A stretch of 64,000 nt of DNA from Aromatoleum toluolicum (lineage in GTDB: Bacteria; Pseudomonadota; Gammaproteobacteria; Burkholderiales; Rhodocyclaceae): contig NZ_WTVS01000008.1 of assembly GCF_012911005.2 (NCBI RefSeq), forward strand, positions 54,088-118,087. Reading direction: 5' to 3'. Under the pieces are notes generated by a model. The model did not search any database. It was not told the origin of the DNA and saw only the letters and a list, made by a program, of their open reading frames with translations. This document shows, piece after piece, positions 50,930 to 62,339 of the stretch. A program made the position numbers and the translations under genes. How positions within the stretch are numbered: the stretch's first letter is position 1; the number at the start of each line of letters is the position of its first letter.

Positions 50930-51384
50930 TGCATGTGGGGATTCCCGTCGGGGTGCATGTCCTGCTCGAGCGCGATGGCGGCATCCTGTTGATGCACCGT
51001 GCCGGGACGGGCTTCTTCGACGGGCTCTTCAGCCTGCCCGGCGGCCACGTCGAGCCGGGTGAATCCCTGGCCGGGACCGCGGTGCGCGAGATGCGCGAGG
51101 AGCTCGGGATCGACATTGCTCCGGCGGAGCTGGCGAACATGGGCGTCGTGCATCGGCGGTCGGACACGAACCGGGTGGACTTCTTCCTGCGGGCGAGGGC
51201 CTGGTCGGGTGAGCCGCACATCTGCGAGCCCGCCAAGTGCGATGCGCTGGGCTGGTTCGCGCGCGGCGAATTGCCGGCGAACACGGTGGCCTACGTGCGC
51301 GAGGCGCTGGCCGCGGGCGAGGGGCCGTGGCTGTTGGAGCTCGGCTGGCAGGCGCCCGAGAAGGGGTCGGAACCGGGCAGGTAA
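50929..51384 (+). CDS. Nudix hydrolase
   Basis: Protein of 151 aa with a complete Nudix box: GGHVEPGES followed by AVREMREELGI, matching Gx5Ex7REUxEExGU. It hydrolyses nucleoside-diphosphate-linked compounds; the specific substrate cannot be named. It is coupled to dut (TGATG), hinting at nucleotide-pool cleaning. Confidence 0.88.
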   Translation: MHVGIPVGVHVLLERDGGILLMHRAGTGFFDGLFSLPGGHVEPGESLAGTAVREMREELGIDIAPAELANMGVVHRRSDTNRVDFFLRARAWSGEPHICEPAKCDALGWFARGELPANTVAYVREALAAGEGPWLLELGWQAPEKGSEPGR

Positions 51385-51412
51385 GGGGGCAATTAAGGGG
51401 CAATTAAGGGGC
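51382..51412. repeat. Short tandem repeat TAAGGGGCAAT
   Basis: Two and a half copies of an 11-12 bp unit (TAAGGGGGCAAT, TAAGGGGCAAT, TAAGGGGC), starting at the Nudix stop codon. It could arise by slippage; no function is evident. Confidence 0.6.
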
Positions 51413-51434
51413 CGGCGAGGCGCCTCCGGACGCT

Positions 51435-52709
51435 TCAGGCGAGCGTGTCGGCCCGGATGCTCTGCGCCCACGCTGCGGCGTAGCGGCCTTCCTCTTCGCT
51501 TGCCGCCGACGACAGGCCGCCGGCGCCTGCGACCGGCAGGACGGTGCCCGCGGCAGCGTCATAGCGGTGTACGGTCGCGACATGGATCGCGTTGCGGTCA
51601 TCGACGAAGCTGTAGCAGGTGTTCAGCAGTGTCGGGATGGGGTCGGGCGAACGTCCGTCGAGCAGTTCGACGATCGCGGCGGCGGCGAGCTTCGCCTGCT
51701 GGTTCGCGATGTGGCCGGACTTCGGCATACCCGGTGCGGCGAGTACCGCGTCGCCGATGACATGGACGCCGGGGAGCGCGCGCGCTTCCATCGTGCGCCA
51801 GTCGACGTCGACCCAGCGGCCATTGGTCAGTGGGATGCCCATGCGGTCCACGAGGCGCCCCGCGCGCATCGGCGGAATGACGTTGAGGACGTCGGCACGG
51901 ACCCTGTCGAACTCCAGGTCCGCGCTCAGGGTTTGGGCATCGACCGACAGCAGGGTGCTGTCGGGGCGATACTCGATGATGTCCCTGTACGGTCCTGCAA
52001 AGGCTGCCGCGAACAGCGCCTTCTTGGACTGGATCTCGCTGTTCGCGTCGAGCACGAGCAGCTTCGCGCGCGGCTTTCGGGCTCGCAGGTAGTGTGCGAC
52101 GAGGCAGGCGCGCTCGTAGGGGCCGGGCGGGCAGCGGTAGGGGAACCTCGGGACGTGCAGTGCGAACACGCCGCCGTCCGGCATCGCCTCGATCTGGCGA
52201 CGCAGCAGTTCGGTCTGCGGGCCGGCCTTCCACGCGTGGGGAATGCGCTCGGAGTTGCCTGCCAGCCCGGCGATCTGTTCGGTGAGGAAATCCACGCCGG
52301 GTGCCAGCACGACGCGATCGAAGCCGATGTCGCCGTGGCGGGCGAGGCGGGCCTGGCGTCGGGTGACGTCCACGTGGACGACTTCATCGTTGACCACACG
52401 CACGCCCCAGCGCGTGCGAAGGCGGTCGTAGCTGGCGGTGAGGTCGCCCAGGTTGCGCAGGCCGGCGAGGACGAGGTTGGACATCGGGCAGGAGACAAAG
52501 CGCGCCTCGCGCTCGATGAGCGTGACGTCGATACGCCCGGCGCTCCACATGCGCAGGTACTTCGCCGTCGTCGCGCCGCCGTAACCGCCACCGACCACGA
52601 CGACGTGCGCGGCGCCGCGCCGCGGGGCGGACGAACACGCGGCCAGGATTGCGCTGGCCGGCGCGGTCGCGGCAAGGCTCAGGCTGTGCAGGAAACGGCG
52701 TCGGTTCAT
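51435..52709 (-). CDS. fccB: Flavocytochrome c sulfide dehydrogenase-type flavoprotein
   Basis: FAD protein of 424 aa in the sulfide:quinone reductase/FccB superfamily. The N-terminus has a Tat-like RRRFLHS motif, a hydrophobic segment and a lipobox-like LAAC. FAD motif VVVGGGYGGATTAKYL (37-52). Cys74 (FVSCPMSN) and Cys365 (NTCYSF) match the redox cysteines of FccB. It is coupled to the upstream cytochrome gene by a 4-bp overlap (ATGA). Predicted to oxidise sulfide in the periplasm and pass electrons to the cytochrome. Confidence 0.9.
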   Translation of the reverse strand: MNRRRFLHSLSLAATAPASAILAACSSAPRRGAAHVVVVGGGYGGATTAKYLRMWSAGRIDVTLIEREARFVSCPMSNLVLAGLRNLGDLTASYDRLRTRWGVRVVNDEVVHVDVTRRQARLARHGDIGFDRVVLAPGVDFLTEQIAGLAGNSERIPHAWKAGPQTELLRRQIEAMPDGGVFALHVPRFPYRCPPGPYERACLVAHYLRARKPRAKLLVLDANSEIQSKKALFAAAFAGPYRDIIEYRPDSTLLSVDAQTLSADLEFDRVRADVLNVIPPMRAGRLVDRMGIPLTNGRWVDVDWRTMEARALPGVHVIGDAVLAAPGMPKSGHIANQQAKLAAAAIVELLDGRSPDPIPTLLNTCYSFVDDRNAIHVATVHRYDAAAGTVLPVAGAGGLSSAASEEEGRYAAAWAQSIRADTLA

Positions 52710-53038
52710 CGCGGATCGAGTGCCAGGTCAGGGCTGGTGGCGAGATGGGTGGCGATCAGCGAGAGCTGTTCGTCGCTGTAGCCGCGCACGATCTGATGCA
52801 TGACGGTCGCGGGTGCGTCGCCGCTGCGGAACGCGCGCAGCCGCTGCAGGATGCTGTCCGCCGGCAGGCCGACGATGCGCGGGATCGCGTTCGGCGCGGG
52901 GGTGTCGGCCGAGTGACAGGGGGTGCAGTTGGCGGCAAGATTGCGCGCGTGGAGGGCGGCGAGGTCGGTGGCGGATTCGGCGGCATGAGTCGTGCCGGCA
53001 AGCAGGCACAGGGCGGCGAGGGTAGACTTGCCGGTCAC
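52706..53038 (-). CDS. fccA: Exported monohaem cytochrome c (FccA-type)
   Basis: Protein of 110 aa from a GTG at 53038 with GGAGA upstream. Signal peptide ending near THA; one haem site CTPCH (38-42) and a likely axial Met80 in ATVMHQI. It is the small cytochrome partner of FccB and is translationally coupled to it. Divergent from soxYZ with a 102-bp gap. Confidence 0.85.
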   Translation of the reverse strand: MTGKSTLAALCLLAGTTHAAESATDLAALHARNLAANCTPCHSADTPAPNAIPRIVGLPADSILQRLRAFRSGDAPATVMHQIVRGYSDEQLSLIATHLATSPDLALDPR

Positions 53039-53140
53039 GGACGTTCTCCATGCGTGGCGCGTACGGGGGACTGCGCAGTATAGCGCGCGTGAAAGGCGCG
53101 TCCGGGCGGCTGAGAGGTAAATGGAATTTCGGGAGCAGGG

Positions 53141-53608
53141 ATGGATAGTCGGCGCAGGGATGTGCTGAAGGCGGGTGGTGGGCTGGGGATCTGGTCCGTG
53201 CTGGCGGCCGCCGGGATCGTCACGCCGGCGCAGGCTCAGGATGCGAGGAACGTGGCCGCGTTCGAGGCCACCACTCTGGACGACGCCTTGCGGGCGCTGG
53301 GTGCCGGGAACGCCGCGGAGAGCGGCGCGATCCGCATCGGAGCCCCGGATGTAGCGGAGGACGGGCGTGCGGTGGCGCTCTCGGTGGCCAGCGACATTCC
53401 GCGGACCGAGCAGATCGTGATCCTCATCGAAGAGAATCCCTACAAGGTCGCCGCGAGTTTTCGCCTCTCCGGGGCGATGGCTCCGTCGATCCAGACGCGG
53501 GTGAAGATGGCCCGTTCGACGCGCGTGCACGTATTGGTGAAGGCCGACGGCCGCCTCTTCGCGGCGCGGCGGGAGGTCACCGTGACCGTCGGGGGCTGCG
53601 GGACATGA
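53141..53608 (+). CDS. soxY: Sulfur carrier subunit SoxY
   Basis: Exported protein of 155 aa with a Tat signal (SRRRDVLKAGGG and a hydrophobic stretch). The domain matches SoxY, including IVILIEENPYKVAASFRLS. The swinging-arm cysteine is Cys153 in the C-terminal VGGCGT; the usual terminal motif is GGCGG, so the last residue is changed. It forms the SoxYZ carrier to which sulfur intermediates are bound. It overlaps soxZ by 4 bp (ATGA). Confidence 0.9.
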   Translation: MDSRRRDVLKAGGGLGIWSVLAAAGIVTPAQAQDARNVAAFEATTLDDALRALGAGNAAESGAIRIGAPDVAEDGRAVALSVASDIPRTEQIVILIEENPYKVAASFRLSGAMAPSIQTRVKMARSTRVHVLVKADGRLFAARREVTVTVGGCGT

Positions 53609-53916
53609 GCACGCCGACGCGTATCCGCGCGACGCTCAAGGACGGGGGCACGGAATTGCGTATGCTGTTGTCGCATCCGATGGAGAACGGCTTGCGCAAG
53701 GATGCCGAGGGCAAGCGCATTCCGGCGCACTTCATCACCGAGCTGAGCGTGCGGCGCAACGGCGAAGTCGTGCTGGCGGCAGACTTCGGCCCGTCGATCG
53801 CGACGAATCCCTATCTTGCGTTCAGCGTCGGCGGCGGTGCCGCGGGCGACGAAATCGTGGTGAGCTGGCGGGACAACCTCGGCGAGACGCGCAGCGACAC
53901 GATCCGGGTCGCGTAG
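53605..53916 (+). CDS. soxZ: SoxZ, SoxY partner
   Basis: Protein of 103 aa with an immunoglobulin-like SoxZ pattern: TRIRATLKDGGTELRMLLSHPMENG, HFITELSVRRNGE and NPYLAFSVGG. It has no signal peptide of its own and is expected to be exported bound to SoxY. Other sox genes (soxAX, soxB, soxCD) are not in the window. Confidence 0.93.
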   Translation: MSTPTRIRATLKDGGTELRMLLSHPMENGLRKDAEGKRIPAHFITELSVRRNGEVVLAADFGPSIATNPYLAFSVGGGAAGDEIVVSWRDNLGETRSDTIRVA

Positions 53917-53920
53917 CGGC

Positions 53921-55690
53921 TCAGGCGCCGATGTGGCGGTCGCGGGTCGCGTGCAGGTGACAGAAGCGCAGTTCGTCGGGGTAGGGGAAGAAGTCCTCGA
54001 CGTAGCCGCTGCGGATCGACGCCTGCGTGCGCTGCCAGAAGGCGGGCGTCAGCAGGTCGCGGTGGTGTTTCAGGAAGGCCTGGCGCACGCGCGGGGCGCC
54101 TAGCAGGAAGGTCGCGAATTCCTCGGGAAAAACGTCCATGGGCCCGGTGGAGTACCACGGCTCGCTCGACATCTCCATCTCAGGGTACGGCGCCTCGGGG
54201 ATGTGACGGAAATTCATGTCCGTCATGTAGTCGATCTCGTCATAGTCGTAGAACACCACTCGGCCGTAGCGCGTGACGCCGAAGTTCTTCCACAGCATGT
54301 CGCCGGGGAAGATGTTCGCCGTGGCCATCTCCCTGATTGCGTTGCCGTATTCGCGCACGGCGTGCTCGACCTGTTCGTCGCTGGAGCGCTCGAGGTAGAT
54401 GTTGAGCGGCGTCATGCGGCGCTCGATATACAGGTGCTTGATGACGATCGAATCGCCGTCGAACTCGTAGGCGGTCGGGGCGAGGGCGCGCAATTCCTCC
54501 AGCAGTTCGGGATGGAAGCGCGCCAGCGGCAGGGCGGCGTTGGAGAACTCCAGCGTGTCGGCCATCCGGCCCACGCGGTCGACACGTTTGACCATCAGGT
54601 ATTTGCGCTTCACCGTGGCACGATCCATGTTCTTGGAGGCGCCGAACACGTCCTTGATGACCTTGAACACGTAGGGATAGGAGGGGAGCGTGAACACCAG
54701 CATCACCAGGCCGCGGATGCCCGGCGCGATCACGAACTGGTCGTTGGAGTGGCGCAGGTGCGCGATGAGGTCGCGGAAGAACATCGTCTTGCCCTGCTTG
54801 CCCAGTCCCAGCATCGTGTAGAGCTCCGAGCGGTGCTTGTTGGGCATGATCGAGCGCAGGAACTGGACGTAGCCGGACGGCACTTCCATGTCGACGAGGA
54901 AGTACGCGCGCGACAGCGAGAACAGCACCGAGATGCGCCACGGGTCGAGCAGGATGGTGTCGATCTCGAGGCGCCCCGAGGCATTGTGGCGCACGGCGAT
55001 CGCGAACGGATATTCCTGGTAGCCGTTGATGCCCTTGCCGATGATGTAGGCCGTCTTGTTGCGGTAGAAGGCCGAATACAGCACCTGGATCTGGCAGTTG
55101 ACCTCCATGTCGGGCCACTCGCCGAGGTGCCGGTGCACGGTGTGCAGGATCAGGTCGATGTCGCGGTCGAGGTCCTCGAAGGGGCGCTCCCAGTCGAAGT
55201 CCTCGACGATGCGGCGCACGGTCGTGCGCAGGCCCGCGTCGCGCGGGTAGTAGCTGCTGTACACCGGCGGGTAGGACTCCATGTACTCGGTGGAGATCGC
55301 CGGGCGCGCGAACAGGTAGTCGTTGTTGAAGTAGGTGCGGTGCAGGATCTTGCAGCACACCGAATTGAAGAATGTCTCGGCGAGTTCCGGCTGCTTGTGG
55401 CGGATCAGGATGCCGATGTAGTGGAGCTTGGCCTGCTGCCAGGTGTCGTCGTCGACCGAATCGGCATCGAACTCCTCGTGCAGGCGGCGCACCGTCTCTT
55501 CGACGCGGTCGTCGTAGAACTGCACGCGGTCGCGCACCGCAGCGAGCTGGGCCTGCCAGTCGGCGGCCTCGAAGCTTTCCTTCGCGCGTCGGGAGGTCTC
55601 GCGAAAGATGCGGTAGTGCTTGTTGAAGCCCTCGATCAGTGTCTGTGCGATCGACTGGGCAAGGACGTTTTCTCCCGTCGGTGCTTCCAT
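53921..55690 (-). CDS. aceK: Isocitrate dehydrogenase kinase/phosphatase
   Basis: Protein of 589 aa from the ATG at 55690; an ATG 11 codons earlier is less likely. It reversibly phosphorylates dimeric isocitrate dehydrogenase to steer isocitrate into the glyoxylate shunt. It has the AceK regulatory N-half and the kinase-like C-half with APGIRGLVMLVFTLPSY, KNFGVTRYGRVVFYDYDEI and the DFFPY tail. Here aceK is separate from aceA and faces the isocitrate dehydrogenase genes. Confidence 0.96.
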   Translation of the reverse strand: MEAPTGENVLAQSIAQTLIEGFNKHYRIFRETSRRAKESFEAADWQAQLAAVRDRVQFYDDRVEETVRRLHEEFDADSVDDDTWQQAKLHYIGILIRHKQPELAETFFNSVCCKILHRTYFNNDYLFARPAISTEYMESYPPVYSSYYPRDAGLRTTVRRIVEDFDWERPFEDLDRDIDLILHTVHRHLGEWPDMEVNCQIQVLYSAFYRNKTAYIIGKGINGYQEYPFAIAVRHNASGRLEIDTILLDPWRISVLFSLSRAYFLVDMEVPSGYVQFLRSIMPNKHRSELYTMLGLGKQGKTMFFRDLIAHLRHSNDQFVIAPGIRGLVMLVFTLPSYPYVFKVIKDVFGASKNMDRATVKRKYLMVKRVDRVGRMADTLEFSNAALPLARFHPELLEELRALAPTAYEFDGDSIVIKHLYIERRMTPLNIYLERSSDEQVEHAVREYGNAIREMATANIFPGDMLWKNFGVTRYGRVVFYDYDEIDYMTDMNFRHIPEAPYPEMEMSSEPWYSTGPMDVFPEEFATFLLGAPRVRQAFLKHHRDLLTPAFWQRTQASIRSGYVEDFFPYPDELRFCHLHATRDRHIGA

Positions 55691-56051
55691 GGCTTCCTCG
55701 TCACGGTGATGGCGGCGTGGCAACAGGGCGAATGCGCTCGATTCTAACGCGCCGCGAACGTGTTGCCCGACGGATCATGGCAACCGCGCAGCTGCCTGCC
55801 GGCGCTGGCCCTGTGCCGCTCCCTCGTTCGGGACGCGTCGATGGGCGGGCGGTGTTTATGCTGTCTGAAACATCTTGTGTCTTATATAAGACCTGATTTA
55901 TCGGAATTGCGCCAAACTGCTGCCGGTGCACGTTTATAATAAGCGGTCGTCTAAAGAGGTCCGGGTGCAATCCCGCAATTGGGGGCGTACTCCGGTCGGT
56001 TCAAGCGTCGGCCTGGCTTCGCGCCATATAGAGATAATCCGGGAGAAATGC
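55691..56051. promoter_or_regulatory. 361-bp aceK/idh divergent regulatory region
   Basis: No gene is seen. For idh, a TATAAT lies at 55935-55940 (start near 55947, leader about 105 nt) without a good -35, suggesting activation. The palindrome at 55879-55892 sits about 60 bp upstream of that start. The ribosome-binding site GGGAGAA precedes the ATG at 56052. Confidence 0.5.
55879..55892. promoter_or_regulatory. Perfect palindrome GTCTTATATAAGAC upstream of idh
   Basis: A 14-bp perfect dyad in the aceK/idh region. The same sequence with one mismatch lies just upstream of the aceA promoter (43795-43808). The symmetry suggests a dimeric regulator, possibly GntR-like. No such regulator gene is in the window. 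Confidence 0.65.
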
Positions 56052-58289
<2,238 letters not shown>

Positions 58290-58341
58290 CGGCGAGTTGC
58301 GCCGGCCCTGCCCTTGAGCCGGGCGGAGCCGACAATCCCAG

Positions 58342-58371
58342 AAAGCCAGCGCTATGCGCTGGCTTTTTTTT
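58342..58371 (+). terminator. Rho-independent terminator after idh
   Basis: A perfect 11-bp stem AAAGCCAGCGC/GCGCTGGCTTT with a TAT loop and a T8 run. It separates transcription of idh from icd. Confidence 0.95.
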
Positions 58372-58595
58372 GTCGGCGGATTTTCCCGGGGAGCCCCGTA
58401 GCGGCGGTACAACGCGCGTCGGATCGTTCGTCCTGCATTTTTGAGCCATAATCGCAAGCTGGATTGGGGAGATGTCATCCGCCTTGCATGATCCTGTCAC
58501 GACCTGCATGCGCGATGGTCCCCCAGCTGCAAGCCAAGGGTTTTCAGCGACGAGCTGAATCGAGCGAGACATATCCACATGAAGAGGGAGTAGGC
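58372..58595 (+). promoter_or_regulatory. icd upstream region
   Basis: The rest of the 306-bp idh-icd gap. A CATAAT (58447-58452) may be a -10 element with a poor -35. GAGGGAG at 58584-58590 is the ribosome-binding site for icd. The aceA/idh palindrome is absent, so icd appears to be controlled separately. Confidence 0.35.
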
Positions 58596-59840
<1,245 letters not shown>

Positions 59841-59878
59841 GACGACGCCCAGGTGCCCCGCGCGGGGCACTCAGACGG

Positions 59879-59911
59879 AAAACCCGCCCTCTCGTCGAGT
59901 CGGCGGGTTTT
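59879..59911. terminator. Bidirectional terminator after icd
   Basis: Stem AAAACCCGCC (59879-59888) and GGCGGGTTTT (59902-59911) with a 13-nt loop and a T6 run. Shared with the convergent DUF4212 gene. Confidence 0.92.
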
Positions 59912-59932
59912 TTGTTGATCCTTGTGTCGATC

Positions 59933-60193
59933 TCAGCGCTTTTCGCCGATCTGGTACTTGCGGTCGAGGTAGTTCATCGCCAGCACGTAGATCCCGATCA
60001 GGATGACGAAGGTGATCTGCGAGCCCTGGGCGAAGATGTAGAAGCCGAGCGGGAAGCTCATGAACGAGAAGCGGTTGAGCTCGTCGGCGTAGTAGCCGGC
60101 GACGAAGCTGACGAGAAACCACACCGACAGCAGCGAGAAGGTCAGCAGCAGATTGCTGCGCCAATACGCCCGGTGCTGTTCGGTGAGTTTCAT
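59933..60193 (-). CDS. DUF4212 small membrane protein (sodium:solute symporter small subunit type), orphan
   Basis: Protein of 86 aa with two TM segments (about 13-35 and 47-69). The opening MKLTEQHRAYWRSNLLLTF, the middle FAGYYADELNRFSFMSFPLGFYIFAQGS and the end YVLAMNYLDRKY match DUF4212, which normally partners a large ActP-like sodium:solute symporter subunit encoded next to it. Here no symporter follows; icd converges from the other side. It lies 18 bp after the EF-G-like gene. Confidence 0.8.
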   Translation of the reverse strand: MKLTEQHRAYWRSNLLLTFSLLSVWFLVSFVAGYYADELNRFSFMSFPLGFYIFAQGSQITFVILIGIYVLAMNYLDRKYQIGEKR

Positions 60194-60211
60194 CGTGCTT
60201 CCGCGTCGGTC

Positions 60212-62263
60212 TTACTGGCCGCTGCCGTGGCCGGTCCAGGACTTGGCGAGACGCTGCTGCACGTCCTGCGGCGCGGGCTCGTAGCCGGCTGCGGTGATCG
60301 AGAACTCGCTCTCGCCGGCGCAGATGGCCTTCAGTCGCGCCTCGAAGCCTTCCATCTCCGCCAGCGGCAGGACTGCGGTGAGCAGCATGACGCCGCTCGC
60401 CGGGCTTTCCGTCGTGGTCAGATGACCGCGTCGACCTGCAAATTCGGCGCTGACTTCGCCAAAGTGGCTGTCGGCGATCTTCACCGTGACGCTGACGAGC
60501 GGTTCCAGCACCACGGGGCGAGCGCCGAGCAGCGCCTCGAGCGTCGCGTGCCGGCCCGCGGTGACGAAGGACACCTCGTTCGAGTCCACGGCGTGCGCCT
60601 TGCCGTCGACCAGCACGACCCTGACGTCCTGTACCGGGAAGCCGGCGAGCGCCCCTTCGGCCAGCGCCTGGCGTACGCCCTTCTCGACGGCGGGCAGGAA
60701 GTTGGTCGGGATCGCGCCGCCCTTGACCTCGTTGCCGAGTTCGACGCCCGAACCGCGCGGCAGCGATTCGACGCGCAGCGCGACTTCGCCGAACTGGCCG
60801 GCGCCGCCGCTCTGCTTCTTGTGTCGGTAGCGCGCCTCGGCCGTGCCGTTGACAGTCTCGCGGTAGGGTACGGAAGGTGTCGCGGTGTCGAACTGCAGGT
60901 TCCAGCGCGTGCGCAGCTGTTCGAGGATGATCTTCAGGTGCAGTTCGCCGAGGCCGCGCACGACGGTCTGGCGGGCCTGATGGTCGAAGCCCACTTCGAG
61001 GCAGGGGTCCTCGTCGAACAGGCGTGCGAGCGCTTCGGCGAGCTTCTGTTCGTCGCCGTGCTTCTGCGGGATCAGTGCGAGGCCGAACACCGGTTGCGGG
61101 TAGCTGGCGGGTGCGAGGTGGTAGTTGTCCTCGTCGTGCGAGTCGTGCAGCACGGCGTCGGGGTGGATGTCGTCGACGCGTGCGACGGCGCAAATGTCGC
61201 CGGGCACGCCCAGCGGCGTCTCGGCCTGGTTCTTGCCCTGCAGGCGCAGCAGGTGCGAGACCTTGAAGGGCTTGCGGCTGTCGCCGATGTAGAGCTGGGT
61301 GTTGGGGCTGATGCGCCCCTGGTGGATGCGGAACAGGCCCAGCTTGCCGCGGTAGGGGTCGTTGGCAACCTGGAACACGTGCGCGATGACGTGGCGTTCG
61401 GGATCGGCGACGACCTCGACTGCCTGCGCGGCGGCGCCTTCGCCCTTGAGGAAGCGGGGCGGGTTGCCCTCGGTCGGGTCGGGCATGAGGCGGCCGAGGA
61501 TGTCGAGCAGTTCCTTCACCCCGGCGCCGGTGCGCGCGGAGACGAAGCACACCGGGATCAGGTGGCCTTCGCGCAGGGCTTGCTCGAAGGGGGTGTGGAG
61601 CTGCTCGGGGTCGAGCGATTCGCCCTGTTCGAGATAGCTCGCCATCAGGGCCTCGTCGAGTTCGACGACCTGGTCGACGATGCTGTCGTGTGCGGCGGAG
61701 ACCGAGGAGAAAGCAGGCTCGCGGTTGGCGTCGGGGTCGAAGAAGCAGTCGATCACCGAATCGCCGCTCGCGGATGGCAGGTTGATCGGCAGGCACTCGC
61801 GACCGAAGGTCGCGCACAGGTCGTCCAGCAGGGCCGCGAGCGTTGCCGGCGTGGCGGCGTCGATCTTCGACACGATGACCAGGCGGCACTTGTCGTGCGC
61901 GGCCTCCATCATGCGGCGAGTGCCGCTTTCGATGCCGGCCTGGGCGCTCACCACGACCGCGGCGGTCTCGACCGCGGGCAGCGCGCTCAGGGCGCGGCCG
62001 GCGAGGTCGGGCAGTCCCGGGGTGTCGAGGAGATTGACCCAGTGCCCCGCCCATTCGAGGTGCGCGAGCGAGGTCGACAGCGAATGCCCCATCGCCTTTT
62101 CCTGGGGATCGAAATCGCTGACCGTATCACCGCGCTCGATCGTGCCGGCGGCGCCGATGGTGCCCGAGGCGACGAGCAGGGCCTCGAGCAGGGTGGTCTT
62201 GCCGCAACCGGCATGGCCGAGCAATGCAAGGTTGCGGATGTCGTGAACCGAAGCAGGTGTCAT
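60212..62263 (-). CDS. EF-G-like translational GTPase (paralogue)
   Basis: Protein of 683 aa with the EF-G domain order (G, II, III, IV, V). G1 is GHAGCGKT (16-23), G3 is DTPGL (80-84) and G4 is SKID (132-135). Canonical EF-G has DTPGH and NKMD, so the catalytic His is Leu and the base-specific Asn is Ser. Domain IV (about 445-560) has GGAIPTNFLPAVEKGVRQAL. This fits the FusA2/EF-G-like group, whose roles are poorly known. It is not beside rpsL/rpsG/tuf, so it is not the housekeeping fusA. Confidence 0.88.
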   Translation of the reverse strand: MTPASVHDIRNLALLGHAGCGKTTLLEALLVASGTIGAAGTIERGDTVSDFDPQEKAMGHSLSTSLAHLEWAGHWVNLLDTPGLPDLAGRALSALPAVETAAVVVSAQAGIESGTRRMMEAAHDKCRLVIVSKIDAATPATLAALLDDLCATFGRECLPINLPSASGDSVIDCFFDPDANREPAFSSVSAAHDSIVDQVVELDEALMASYLEQGESLDPEQLHTPFEQALREGHLIPVCFVSARTGAGVKELLDILGRLMPDPTEGNPPRFLKGEGAAAQAVEVVADPERHVIAHVFQVANDPYRGKLGLFRIHQGRISPNTQLYIGDSRKPFKVSHLLRLQGKNQAETPLGVPGDICAVARVDDIHPDAVLHDSHDEDNYHLAPASYPQPVFGLALIPQKHGDEQKLAEALARLFDEDPCLEVGFDHQARQTVVRGLGELHLKIILEQLRTRWNLQFDTATPSVPYRETVNGTAEARYRHKKQSGGAGQFGEVALRVESLPRGSGVELGNEVKGGAIPTNFLPAVEKGVRQALAEGALAGFPVQDVRVVLVDGKAHAVDSNEVSFVTAGRHATLEALLGARPVVLEPLVSVTVKIADSHFGEVSAEFAGRRGHLTTTESPASGVMLLTAVLPLAEMEGFEARLKAICAGESEFSITAAGYEPAPQDVQQRLAKSWTGHGSGQ

Positions 62264-62339
62264 GGACTTGTCCTCACGTGGCCTTTGTCTCGCAGTTTCC
62301 CCCTCTCTCCGCGGCTGTGCAACGGTTTCGCGCCTATGC

